Positions 47,637-57,052 of a stretch of DNA of 64,000 nucleotides are shown in pieces. This stretch comes from Erythroxylum novogranatense (lineage: Eukaryota; Streptophyta; Magnoliopsida; Malpighiales; Erythroxylaceae): contig CM057226.1 of assembly GCA_029891385.1 (NCBI GenBank), forward strand, positions 93,256,977 to 93,320,976, written 5' to 3'. Below the pieces are notes generated by a model, which was given only the letters and a program-made list of their open reading frames with translations, had not been told where the DNA came from and did not search any database. The number at the start of each line of letters is the position of its first letter. The stretch's first letter is position 1. The translations under genes were made by a program, and so were the position numbers.

Positions 47637-50009
47637 ATGAATGTCAAGCCCATTTTTGAGTTGATCCAGAGCAAACCGGGAAGATTGGTAAATTTTGAAG
47701 ATCTAAGAAGGAACAAATGGATATAAATAGGAGATAATAAGCGGCGGGATGGAGAAACTTCTTTCAAATACGAGAGCAAGTTTATCTCAATGAAGTTTAT
47801 GAGTTACGAAACATACTAAAGCGGTGGATAATACAATCGTATCGTATGTAGAAACACTCCTGTTATAGTAACCAAGGAGTTCTTGGAAAGAGTCTTTGAA
47901 TGTCCGAGTAGTGGAGTTCAACCTACTAACATGGTGAAATGGATGACTAAGTGAAGTTGAGCGAAGATGAAGTTACTCGTCAACTTTATGGTCAGAACAA
48001 CCCAACTGAAAGAAGAGCCTCTTGGCTGGTATCAAAGGCAAGGGTTTTGTTTGCTATTTTGTGTGACTGTGTGTTACCTAGGATAGGTTCAAGACATCAA
48101 GTCACTACCTTGGATGAACAATGTATCCTTCATCTCTGAATCACCAACCAATAGATTTACCATTTTGATTTATCAATATATGGTTAAATCAATAAAGGAT
48201 ACAAATACTCTCCGTATGGGATGTTGTTGACAAGGATGTTTAAAGAATCAGAATCGATTGAGTTGGGAGTCGAGACGGTAGGTATAAGAAGTTATATAGA
48301 TTCTACATCGATTGCCAAAATGGGTGCGAGATTGTCGGACAAACAAGGAGCGAGAAGAATCAAGGAAAGCAACAAGCGAGGGGAGCCTAAACCAAGAAAT
48401 CCTCTATGAAGGAGAGAAGATCACACTCTCGTGAGTCGAAGTCAAGATCTTCGATTTTTGAATCAGTGAATTAAAGCGGAAAGGGAACCTCGGTGAGTGA
48501 CATTCATAAGCAAGCAAGAACGTCACCCACAAAGGAAGCTGTGCGACGAGAAAGAAGCCGATCCTTACAGAGATTCAAGCAAACCAAAGCATTATGAACT
48601 ACGAGATCAAAAGCTACAAAATCATCATCATCAATCCTTGAGAAAGTTTGAAACTCAATCTCAAGGAAATGAAGGAAAAGGAAAGTAGAAGAACACGAGA
48701 AGAAGAAAGTTCAATCCAAGAGGTCACCAAGGTTAAAGAAAATGAGTGCAAGAAAAGAAGAAAATCCAACAACAGAGGCAAAGGCTAAGAAGACAAGGCT
48801 AGAAGAAACTGTTGTTGACATTTCTGCAAAATCTGCTGCATGTGCTGTTAGTGCTGTTGATGCTGCTGAAGTTAATATGGAAGCTGCTACTGAAGCGATT
48901 GTGGAAGTTGTTCAGGGTAATATTAAGGATTCTCACAAAATTCTTAATAATCCAATTTTTGAAGAAATAGTCCCTACTACTTTTCAGTCCACACTTGTCC
49001 ATAAACAAGTTGCTACACATGTTTTGGGATAGAAGGCTACTTCAAAAGTTGTAAGTGTGATGACTAATGTTCCATCCAAGTATTTGACTTTTCAAAGAGA
49101 AAGATGGGAACATAGATTGGTTGTAAGAGAGGAGAAGAAGACCAAGTCAGTCATCATCAGAGACAAACCCAAGAGATTTGTCAAAGCATTCTTCAAATCT
49201 GTAGAATATGATAATGGCATTTCTCATCCATTGGATAGGGGTTACAAAATTTCTATGATCAATCAAGAGAGTTGGGAGAGAACCATATCCACGAGCCATT
49301 TGGAGAGCGTATCACTTCTTATCCTATCTTGGCGATACAATAATCAAGGTGGTACCGATCTTCAACCACCAAATTTTGTTGAACTCAACTATGAGAAGCT
49401 AAAGCTGAAAGTTCAACCTGAGCCAGTATTGGATGACATGTCTTCTGATCAGATTGAAGAGGCAGTAAAATTGATTGATGAAGCATGTAAGGAGAAAAGG
49501 AGTGGTAAGTCCATCTGCGTGTATCAAGATCCAGGATCAAGTCTAACTAAGGCCACAACAGATGATCCACATGGAGGCAATATCAGAATGGGTCAAGATT
49601 GTTACATTACGATTGGCAACTCAGAATGTTGTTTTACTATAATACAGAACATTCTGCGAAATCGACCTCTGTGGGAGATCACTTCAATTGCAGAAGCTAT
49701 GCCATGGTTTGGGCGCACTTATCAACGAATAAGAGATCCCTATGATCTTGATATCAATGAACAAGTCTGTATTTGTTCCTCCTCCTCTTCGCAAATCATT
49801 GAACCAAATGTCTTTAACAAGGAAGCTTATACAACAACGGTGGCTATCGTTGAAAAGCAAGTTGTTAAGGCGGTACCCTCGATTGCAGATGAATCATCAA
49901 CTCTAAAGAAGCATGTTGGAAGCTTGATAAAGATATGAAGAAGATTAAGAAGATCTTTGAAAAAGTTGGTGAAGCAGATTGGAAAATAATTTTTATCAAT
50001 AACAAATAG
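47637..50009 (+). pseudogene. Env-like second ORF of element C
   Basis: An ATG at 47637 (MNVKPIFELIQSKPGRLVNF) opens a region of about 2.4 kb that ends at a TAG at 50007. It is broken in its first half; readable parts include ERRASWLVSKARVLFAI near 48010. The second half (48742-49938) is one 398-codon frame with a single stop at 49030 and an Ala/Val-rich N-terminal part. A +1 change near 49925 adds a Lys-rich KDMKKIKKIFEKVGE tail that could form a coiled coil. SIRE elements carry an env-like ORF of about this size at this place; its function is unproven. I see no clear transmembrane segment. Confidence 0.6.
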
Positions 50010-50146
50010 GGGAGAAGGAGAAGGAAGAGAGAAGGAGAAGGAAGAAATCAATTTGGAAGGATGAAGATAATTTTTTATCTCAATACTTCATATAATTCAC
50101 AAGTATATGATACTTTTCATATTTCTCACAAGTATTTGTTATTATC

Positions 50147-50157
50147 AAAAGGGAGAA
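50147..50157 (+). other. Polypurine tract of element C
   Basis: AAAAGGGAGAA directly precedes the 3' LTR start TGTTAAGTC at 50158. Confidence 0.88.
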
Positions 50158-51124
50158 TGTTAAGTCAAACCGGACTTCGTGTATTAAATAATTTTGATAA
50201 TAAACAAAGAGAAATATCTGAAAGAAAAAGCATTTAAAGAAAATCGAAAGAAAAAGCGAGCGGAAGAAAAGCAGGCGAAAGAAAAGCGATTTAAAGAAAA
50301 ACAGACGGAAGAAAAACAGACGGAAGAAAAACAGACGGAAGAAAAAGCAGACGATATAAAAAGCAGACGGAAGCTTTACGAAGACAAAAAGCAGACGATA
50401 CAAAAAGCAGATGGAAGCTTTACGAAGACAAAAAGCAGACGATATGAAAATAAGACGGAAGAAAGAAACATCAGTTTAAGACGGTTACGGAGCTAAACTG
50501 AATAACCGTTTCTTTAAAGATTCAAGAAGCAGATAGACAAGAAACAGTTGAAGTTCCGACTATAAATAAGAGTCGAGATTGAAGAAGAAATAACTTTTGG
50601 AAAAAGTGAATGAAACTCTGTGTATTCAATATCATCTATCGAGAGAAAATTGCGAACTATTTTCGAGTGTATATTGTGAAGAGCAACTCTTTTGTAAAAG
50701 CTCTTTATCGCTTTTTCATTTTGAAAAAGTACTACTGAGATAACTGAAGAGGCTAAGAGTAAAAGAATACTTCTTTGTTAAGAGACTGAAGAGGCTCAGT
50801 CTAAAGAATACTTGTAATCAGTTTGGAGATAGTGAAAATCTCAGAAGAATATCTGAGGACTGGACGTAGCCCACGATTTGGGGTGAACCAGGATAAAATT
50901 GATGTGTTTCTCTCTCTAACTCTTACGTTTCTTAAATCGTAGTTTTCATTATTAACAAAGTTTTTCAAACTAGTTAAGAATTGATTTACGATAAGTTTTC
51001 TGAAAGAACAAGCAATTGTTATTGAAGGGATTAAAAAAATTTATCACAATTCAACCCCCCCCCCCCCCTTCTTGTGTATCTTGGTCATTTTATTACTCAA
51101 TATATTAACGTGTGATTTACTTCA
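50158..51124 (+). repeat. 3' LTR of element C
   Basis: Same ends as the 5' LTR. Here the GAAAAACAGACGGAA unit repeats three times without interruption (about 50298-50345), and a run of 14 C (51055-51068) replaces five C in the 5' copy. CAG or CTG stands at several positions where the 5' LTR has CG, for example ATCTGAAAG near 50215, GCAGACGAT near 50390 and ACATCAGTTT near 50468. Confidence 0.92.
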
Positions 51125-51721
51125 CTTATGTCTTGGAGTTTGACTTTTGGGAGTTCTGAACTTAGTTAAATGAGTTATGGTGTCTAGGAATTTCTATCTT
51201 TGAGAGAAAAAGATTTGAGATGGAAAATTTTAGGAATAGTGTTGGGAATGTCATGAACATGTATAGTACGCAATTCATTCGCTGCATGGGCATTATTGAC
51301 TATTGTGATTGTGGTATTGGTAATGTTTGTGTATTCTGATTGTTTTAGAGGCACAAGTGGAGCGTCGATCTTTCGACGTGGCTGAGACTTCCTGACATTA
51401 GCTCAGAAGTTTAGAGGTGAGTAACCTAGTTGGTTCCTCAACCTTTATGTGTTAAATATTATGCACTTATACCATGTGGAGATGAATGGAGGGTTATGTG
51501 TGTTTGCTTATGATTGATTTCGGACCACAGGTGTCCGAAGTATTGGGAATTTGATATCGAAGTGTCATTTGTGTGTGAATTGTAATTACTTGGTTTTAAT
51601 GCGATTTGGGAAATATGGCATTATGTTGTGATACAACTATTATAAATTGAGACATATGCATCCATGCATAAAGGCATGTTCAGATAATGACAGTTGTGAC
51701 CGGAGCAGCCACCGTATTTCA

Positions 51722-51826
51722 GAGCTTAAAGCTCAACACAACAGGGCCTCGAGCCCAACGTAATTCAGAGCCACAGGCTCACCGTATCAGGGCTTCAAGC
51801 CCACCGTAATTTAGAGCCACAGGCTC
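51722..51826 (+). repeat. Row of five 13-bp hairpins in LTR of element B
   Basis: GAGCTTAAAGCTC (51722), GGGCCTCGAGCCC (51744), GAGCCACAGGCTC (51768), GGGCTTCAAGCCC (51790) and GAGCCACAGGCTC (51814) are each inverted repeats with 5-6 bp arms. Start spacing is 22, 24, 22, 24. The last two repeat the preceding 46-bp unit with the stem composition kept, while loops and outer arm bases differ between neighbours. Confidence 0.9.
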
Positions 51827-52574
51827 ACCATTAATGAGCCCATTCTTGGGATAGATCAGGCGCACGGTCACAACATCGTAATAAAATGGAAAGTGTCACA
51901 TGTGCATTGCATATACGAATGATTAAATGTGGATTGTATGAAAGGCGAAACGCCTTATATTTGTGAAATGATAACGCATGTGATATTTTTGAATGTGTTA
52001 CTATATGATATTTTGTGAATTATTTGTATATGCATGAGTTGAGTGAACCATCGATGATGGTTTCTTGCTGAGTTCGCAAACTCACCCAACATTGCAAATA
52101 TTTTTCTGGACAGAGATAGTAGACTCCTAGCTCCAGTGAGAGAGAGACTTTTCCTGCCTTGTAGAGCGTGTTGGCAAGAGAAGTATGGCTCAAAGGTGGG
52201 TCAGCTGGGACCTTTGGAGATGACCTAGTTAGGAATTGTTTAGGTTTCTTTTGGATTTTGTACAGACAGAAATCATGACAGTTGTACATTTATGGTTTAA
52301 ATGGAATGAAATGAGAAAGTAAATTTCAGTTCAATTTCTGTTTGTGATACTGATGTTTATCGTGATGCCATATGAAGTATTTTAGTGATTGTTATGGTGG
52401 TGCACCCTTATTGTAGGATATGTGTCGGAATAACCTACGGGCACCCCGGTGCGTACCCTACGGTAAGGGGGAGCTACATTTTGAGTCTTCTATTGCAGTT
52501 TTTTTGAAGATAGGATAAGTACTGTAAATCTTGATAAATATTTCACGTTCTTTAGTGAAACGATCCTTGTAGGT

Positions 52575-53494
52575 TCAAACCGCTTGGATAAAAACAACTA
52601 GAAATTCAGATAAGAGAATTAAATGGGTAATGTAGATGGTGTCTATGAGTCCACTATGGAAAAACAAATAAGTAGACAATGGATCTGCTCCTAGAAATAT
52701 TATTGCCTTAGGTCCAAATCTGCCTCTGTTTAATGGATAATACTGATAAATCTTCATTTCTTCATTCCAATGGTTGAGTGCTAGAAAACATTCTATGAAC
52801 ATTTCTAAGGTAAGTCTACGAGTTTCCTGTTGAATGCTTTTGGCTAGAAGAAGGTTGATTCGGTCAAGATCAATAGCTTTTCCTAATTTTTTCATATGTG
52901 CTGGAATGATTGGAGTGGCTTGAAGGACTTGGGTATATTGTGGTCTAAGAGGTGGATTTCTAAATTCTTGAAGTGACTGTTCTGCTTCTTTCTGAGTGGA
53001 AAAACTTTTATGAACTATACCTTTTTTACCTGTAATGTGTACAACAGCCTTATGCCATTCATCATAAATTCCTGCCATGGGTCCATTATAGATAACATAT
53101 ACCTTGGAATCTTGATTGTCTTGTTTCTTTTGAGATAATGGTGCTGATAAATTCCTGCCATGGGTCCATTATAGATAACATATACCTTGGAATCTTGATT
53201 GTCTTGTTTCTTTTGAGATAATGGTGTTGATAATTGTTGAGGAGTGACTAAAGGTATAGTTGTTGTAGTAACTGGCTTAGGTAATTCATTAATGCTTTCT
53301 GGTTGTTTTGAAGAACTGGCTGTTTGTGCTGGAATTTGTTTTCTAAAATAGTCTATGGTGTTTCTTAAATGGGTTATTTCAGAGATGGTTTTTTGAACTT
53401 GGTCTTGTAAGGTCTTGATTTGGTTTTGTAATTCATTGTACTCTTATTCTTTACTTTGTAATGCTTGTTCCATGCTTGTTAAAGCTATTTCCAT
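52575..53494 (-). pseudogene. Caulimovirid transactivator/viroplasmin-like ORF
   Basis: On the minus strand an ATG at 53494 opens a frame with a heptad-like coiled coil (ELQNQIKTLQDQVQ), a Ser/Thr/Pro/Gln linker, and then VYVIYNGPMAGIYDEWHKAV near 53080, the fold signature of the caulimovirus inclusion-body (viroplasmin) domain, also found at RNase H1 N-termini. A stop near 53446 and an 83-bp tandem duplication (53068-53233) disrupt it; the part from 53078 down stays open for 167 codons. In related viruses this protein forms inclusion bodies and aids re-initiation of translation. Its start overlaps the end of the polymerase frame by 10 bases. Confidence 0.75.
53068..53233. repeat. 83-bp tandem duplication in the viral relic
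   Basis: ATTCCTGCCATGGGTCCATT starts at 53068 and again at 53151, and the 83-bp units differ by very few bases. As 83 is not a multiple of three it shifts the frame. It must be younger than the viral integration. Confidence 0.9.
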
Positions 53495-54576
53495 TCTCGG
53501 GTTAGTATATCTATAAGAAAATTGTTAGCAGAATTAATATATTCAATTGTATATTGATATTAACTTAATTCCAATTGCCAACGAACAAGTCGTCCTTGAT
53601 TATAATTAGTTCGAATCATGTATGTATTGAATCCAAGTAAATACTTTGAATCCTTTTGCATTTTGAATGCAACAGGTAATAGATCTATACGTCATTTTCT
53701 CAAAATTTTGAGAAAGGCTAATGTTTCTTTTTCATGCATTGGATACTTGAGTTCAATGGGATTAAAAGTCTCATTTATATACTTTGAAAGTAAATATTTC
53801 TTTGTGTTGGGAGGTTTTGACAAAAGGCAGTATGCCCATGTATTTATGCTTGCATCAGTTTGTACCAATAATGAATCTTCTTGAAGATAATTATATAAAA
53901 GAGGTAGATTTTTACATAGTAATTTTAATTTTTGTATAGCTTTCGTATCAGCTGGAGTCCAATTGCATTGATTTTTACTGCTACATTTTAATTGTAATAA
54001 TTTTTCTCTCTTTTGCTAAATCCCTTAAAAATCCTTGATCAATTATATAATTAACTAATCCTAAAAATTGTTGTACATGAGTTTTATTTGTTAACAGGTC
54101 TGGAAATTGTTGGAGTTTTTGTAAAATATTAGGTTGTGACCTTAAATATCCATTATTAAATTCAATTCCTAAATATTCTATGTTTTGTTGTGCTAATTTT
54201 GCTTTTCTTTTACTTAGAATTAATCCTTTATCTTTACAATGTTGTAACACAATTTTAATCTTTTTAAATGATTAATTTTATCTTGGTTAGAGTAAATAAT
54301 AATATCATCAATATAAACAAAAGTAAACTAGTCTAATCCTTCTAAATTATTATCCATAAATCTTTGATAAATACTAGGTGCTTGTTTAAGTCCAAATGGA
54401 AGTACATTCCATTGGTAATGTTTTTTTGGTGGACAAGAAAATGTTGTTAATTCTTTTCTATTATCACGTAATCTAAGTTGCCAATATCCTAATTTTTCAT
54501 CTAAAGTGGTAAACCATTTATTTCCTTTTAATTTATTAATTTCCAACATAGATTATATTTTGCCGGGTTAGAAAGT
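53485..54576 (-). pseudogene. Caulimovirid reverse transcriptase and RNase H
   Basis: The minus strand encodes viral polymerase. WFTTLDEKLGYWQLRL (54549 downward) and VLPFGLKQAPSIYQRFMD are conserved RT blocks. VYIDDIIIYS near 54306 holds the catalytic Asp pair and follows a stop. After a break, LGIEFNNG and QQFLGLVNYI follow. RNase H has LVQTDASINTWAY near 53860 and QGRLVRWQL near 53590, and the frame stops at 53485-53487. The RT type is that of caulimovirus/solendovirus-like viruses, unlike the badnavirus type at 62697. The frame begins abruptly, so protease and the first RT part are lost. Confidence 0.82.
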
Positions 54577-54589
54577 TTTCAATTTTAGA

Positions 54590-54746
54590 TGTATTAATAT
54601 CTTGTCTTGATTTCAGATTTAGTAGGGTTTTTGCTATTTGTTTTTGTTTTTTCCTGACTTAATAAAGTATTTATATGAAATGTTCCTTGAGATTCTTCTA
54701 ATTCTAAAGTATCAATATCTAAAATTTCTTATTCTTTTTCTGTCAT
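54590..54746 (-). pseudogene. N-terminal stub of a viral ORF following an ATGA overlap
   Basis: An ATG at 54746 begins MTEKE, has a stop at codon 6, then an acidic stretch (EILDIDTLELEESQ) and a Lys/Asn/Thr-rich stretch, and fades before the polymerase fragment at 54576. Its ATG shares bases with the stop of the preceding small ORF. It is probably the start of the polymerase or coat ORF joined to RT by an internal deletion. Confidence 0.5.
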
Positions 54747-55021
54747 AATGAATTATGCGAATAAAGACGATGATTTTGTAAAGTTCTAGTGTAATATCCT
54801 AGTTCGTTTGCATAAAAATGATAGGCTTTTCTTGTTATGTTTAAATCAATTTGTAAATCTTCTAATTCGAATGATCTAATGTTTCGAGGATTAGTTTCAA
54901 TGAATTGAATAAGTCTATTAGCATCTACTATTGTTTGTTGTCTATAATATTCTACTAATTCTTGAGTTTCATTCTTATATTGTTATAATTGGCTACAAAT
55001 AGAACAATTAGATGGTGCCAT
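54743..55021 (-). pseudogene. Small viral ORF (92 codons, one internal stop)
   Basis: From ATG at 55021 to TGA at 54743-54745 the frame holds 92 codons with one stop at codon 13. It starts MAPSNCSICSQL with a CxxC pair, then a helical region rich in Glu, Arg and Leu (ELVEYYRQQTIVDANRLIQF) and Tyr-rich sequence. I do not recognise the family. Its stop overlaps the next ATG as ATGA, an arrangement used by several caulimovirids for coupled translation. Confidence 0.5.
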
Positions 55022-55286
55022 AATGATTATAGATAATCCATTCACGAAGTTGATCATGAAAGATTTTACATTGTTTGTAGATATATCGTAATAATTAACT
55101 ATATAATGAATAATTTCTATATTCATAACTAATAATTGGAAATAATATTTTAAATAAATAGGGATCTATGACAACAGAACATATATCCATAAAAATAGCA
55201 TCAAAGATAATTAGAAAAACAATAGATCAAAATGAGAAATGTAAATAAAATAGATGAAAATAAATAGATGAAAACAAAATGAAATG
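55022..55286. other. Head-to-head junction region of viral relics
   Basis: AT-rich sequence between minus-strand viral ORFs on the left and plus-strand viral ORFs on the right. GATGAAAATAAATAGATGAAAA-like repeats occur near 55250. Neither strand has a clear reading frame, so the change of orientation lies somewhere here. Confidence 0.4.
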
Positions 55287-55743
55287 AGAAATAATAAAAC
55301 TATTGCTTATAAATTTTATCGAGAAGATTTAATGACCTAAGGACAATACCCATTTTCTTTAACTTACCAAATTAGCTATGCATTAACAAACTCTCATCAC
55401 AGTATTGAATTCAAAAACACTGACAGAATATACATTGATCAATTATTCAATGATGTTCCTAAAGTAGGAACTAATTTTAGAACAAAAATTAGACCATTAC
55501 CTGCAATTCAATATCCAATTATACCAAAAAGAATTTTTTTTATATATACCTACCTCTTCAAATACTCCATCTTTAAGTCAATCCAAATCATTTAGTAAAC
55601 CTTTTAGATTAACCGAACTTGAGAAGAGAACTCAATCACTTAGAATCACTGATCCTATAACTTCTAATGATAATAATGAAAAATTAGATAAAATACAACA
55701 ACAAATTTCTCAACTAATAGATTATATACATAAAACCTTATGA
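55287..55743 (+). pseudogene. Caulimovirid movement-protein-like C-terminal part
   Basis: The plus-strand frame has a stop at 55338, then QYPFSLTYQISYALTNSHHS, a block I associate with 30K-type movement proteins of plant pararetroviruses. A frame change in a T run near 55532 leads to a Ser-rich linker and a Gln/Ile heptad stretch (KLDKIQQQISQLIDYI). The stop TGA at 55741-55743 overlaps the next ATG. Movement proteins widen plasmodesmata for virus spread, and a C-terminal coiled coil binds the virion-associated protein. The N-terminal part is not visible. Confidence 0.5.
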
Positions 55744-55877
55744 GTGTTTCACAACAATTAATAGAATTAGTAAATCAACTTAAACAAATTGAAGACGGAA
55801 TAACTAATCAAATTATTAGAATAAATAATAAAATGGATATTCTAGAACAAATATTAAATAAAATTCAACAACAATAA
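55740..55877 (+). pseudogene. 45-codon coiled-coil ORF of the viral relic
   Basis: An ATG at 55740 sits inside ATGA with the preceding stop. The frame is intact to TAA at 55875-55877 and starts MSVSQQLIELVNQLKQIEDG. Leu/Ile/Val at heptad spacing over most of its length predicts a coiled coil. Short coiled-coil ORFs placed just after or before the movement protein occur in caulimovirids (virion-associated proteins). It is intact but has no promoter context, so I treat it as part of a relic. Confidence 0.5.
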
Positions 55878-55913
55878 AAAGAAAAAGATTCTGCTTCTGC
55901 ACCCAAAGTGCTT

Positions 55914-56141
55914 TGCTACTGAAAACACGTGTTGATAGTAGGGCGTTATCAAACCTTTTATACCCACCACGTTTTCGCTAGGACCCCGTTTCAACTCGCT
56001 CCGAGATCGGAAGCAGTGGATGTGTTGCAACTCGAACATGAGACGTGGGGGCAGTCCAGTCCCATACCTGGACGCTCTGATACCACTTTGCTACTGAAAA
56101 CATGTGTTGATAGTAGGGCGTTATCAAACCTTTTATACCTA
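55914..56141 (-). mobile_element. TRIM: miniature terminal-repeat retrotransposon
   Basis: Two 53-bp direct repeats (55914-55966 and 56089-56141, starting TGCTACTGAAAACA on the plus strand) flank about 122 bp. On the minus strand TGGTATCAGAGC (56085-56074) follows the first repeat by three bases, a perfect initiator tRNA-Met primer site. There is no coding capacity, as expected for TRIMs, which rely on other elements for enzymes. The repeat contains TATAAAAGG. Flanking 5-mers (TGCTT and TATGA) do not match, and the two flanks belong to different viral regions. Confidence 0.8.
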
Positions 56142-56373
56142 TATGACTTGTGTTATAATACAAAGATGAAATAGTAGAATTAGTATCATAGTCAAATTTT
56201 ATTGGTTCTAATTCATGTTGCAATGCAGAATTTAATATATTAACTTTTGCCTGGTATTTTGATTTTTGTTTTTGTGGACACTGGTTTGCATAATGTCCTT
56301 CTTCTTTGCAAATCGAACATCTACAAGATTTTTTCTTTTGTGGACAATCTGATTGTCTTAGTTTAAATTGTCA
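56142..56373 (-). pseudogene. Viral coat-protein zinc-knuckle fragment, inverted copy
   Basis: The minus strand encodes SCRCSICKEEGHYANQCPQK, an intact CCHC knuckle (C-x2-C-x4-H-x4-C), followed by KYQAKVNIL and ALQHELEPI. Pararetrovirus coat proteins carry this knuckle near the C-terminus. The segment is a second, oppositely oriented copy of the plus-strand coat region at about 56835-57052, differing at roughly one base in fifteen. Confidence 0.75.
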
Positions 56374-57052
56374 CGGTCTATATTATTATTTTCAATTACC
56401 TAGAGCGGAACAAGAAATGTATATTCATATTTTTATTCAAAAATTACCTTTTCCTTTTAATCAAAAAGTGGAAGCCCAGTTTCAAATACAACGGGATAAA
56501 AACCAAGTTGCTTATAACTTAGAGGAGCAATAAAAATTACACAAGAAGTTTTAGCAGAACAATGTTTTGAAGTTTTAGCAGAACAATGTTTTGAACAAAA
56601 ATTAAGCAAAACTCTAAAACATAAACAACTTCAATTATGCTGTGAACAGAATGCAAAAGTACCTCAACAATATGGATGTCATTCACAAGGATATCAGAAA
56701 AATATAAAAGAATCCGTAAACATTATTATAAATATAAACCATATAAATGGAAATGTTATCCTTATAAACAAAGATATAATCAAAATTCTAATTTTTATAA
56801 AAAGAAATTTAGAATGCAAAATTATCGAAAATATAGACTATGACAATTTAAACCAAGACAATCAAATTGTCCACAAAAGTAAAAATCTTGTAGATGTTAG
56901 ATTTGCAAAGAAGAAGGACATTATGCAAATCAGTGTCTACAAAAACAAAAATCAAAATACCAAGCAAAAGTTAATATATTAAGTTCTGCACTGCAACATG
57001 AATTAGAACCAATAGAATCCAACTATGATACTAATTCTACTATTTTAATTAA
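56374..57052 (+). pseudogene. Viral coat-protein-like fragment
   Basis: The plus strand reads HGLYYYFQLPRAEQEMYIHI, then after a stop near 56531 a helical part, a 24-bp duplication (GTTTTAGCAGAACAATG at 56549 and 56573), a very Lys/Tyr/Arg-rich basic stretch (about 56700-56840) and a CCHC knuckle with two stops in it (about 56878-56935). The basic region plus knuckle would bind nucleic acid. It ends with NYDTNSTI near 57040, and an LTR fragment follows. Confidence 0.65.

Larger units (their letters stand above)
41479..51124 (+). mobile_element. SIRE-like Ty1/copia retrotransposon (element C), near complete
   Basis: A 9646-bp element with two LTRs (944 and 967 bp), TG...CA ends, and target duplication CTTAT at 41474-41478 and 51125-51129. 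Internal order: tRNA-Met primer site, gag, protease, integrase, reverse transcriptase, RNase H, a tandem-repeat spacer, an env-like ORF and a polypurine tract. Size, order and the extra ORF match the SIRE (Maximus) lineage. It is nested in the LTR of element B. The LTRs are close to each other apart from CAG/CTG-to-CG differences and repeat-number changes, so the insertion seems fairly young, yet its reading frames are heavily frameshifted. Confidence 0.92.
40021..52478 (+). repeat. 3' LTR of element B, interrupted by copia C
   Basis: It starts TGTAACATCCCG at 40021 and ends GGGGGAGCTACA at 52478. Removing copia C and one target copy leaves about 2.8 kb (40021-41478 plus 51130-52478). The left part has a TA microsatellite (about 40124-40138) and a palindrome group (41133-41261). 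The right part has the hairpin row (51722-51826) and an ACTCACCCAAC segment before the end. The 568-bp remnant at 9014-9581 belongs to a related family. Confidence 0.82.

Noticed and set aside
51055..51068. Run of 14 C as a functional element
   Set aside because: The partner LTR has five C at this place; homopolymer slippage or sequencing error is more likely.
51722..51826. CRISPR array
   Set aside because: Spacing is regular, but the repeats differ in sequence, spacers are 9-11 bp, and the context is a plant LTR. The same applies to 4721-4899 and 47151-47420.
56074..56085. tRNA-Met gene fragment (GCTCTGATACCA)
   Set aside because: No cloverleaf surrounds it; it is a primer-binding site of a TRIM on the minus strand.
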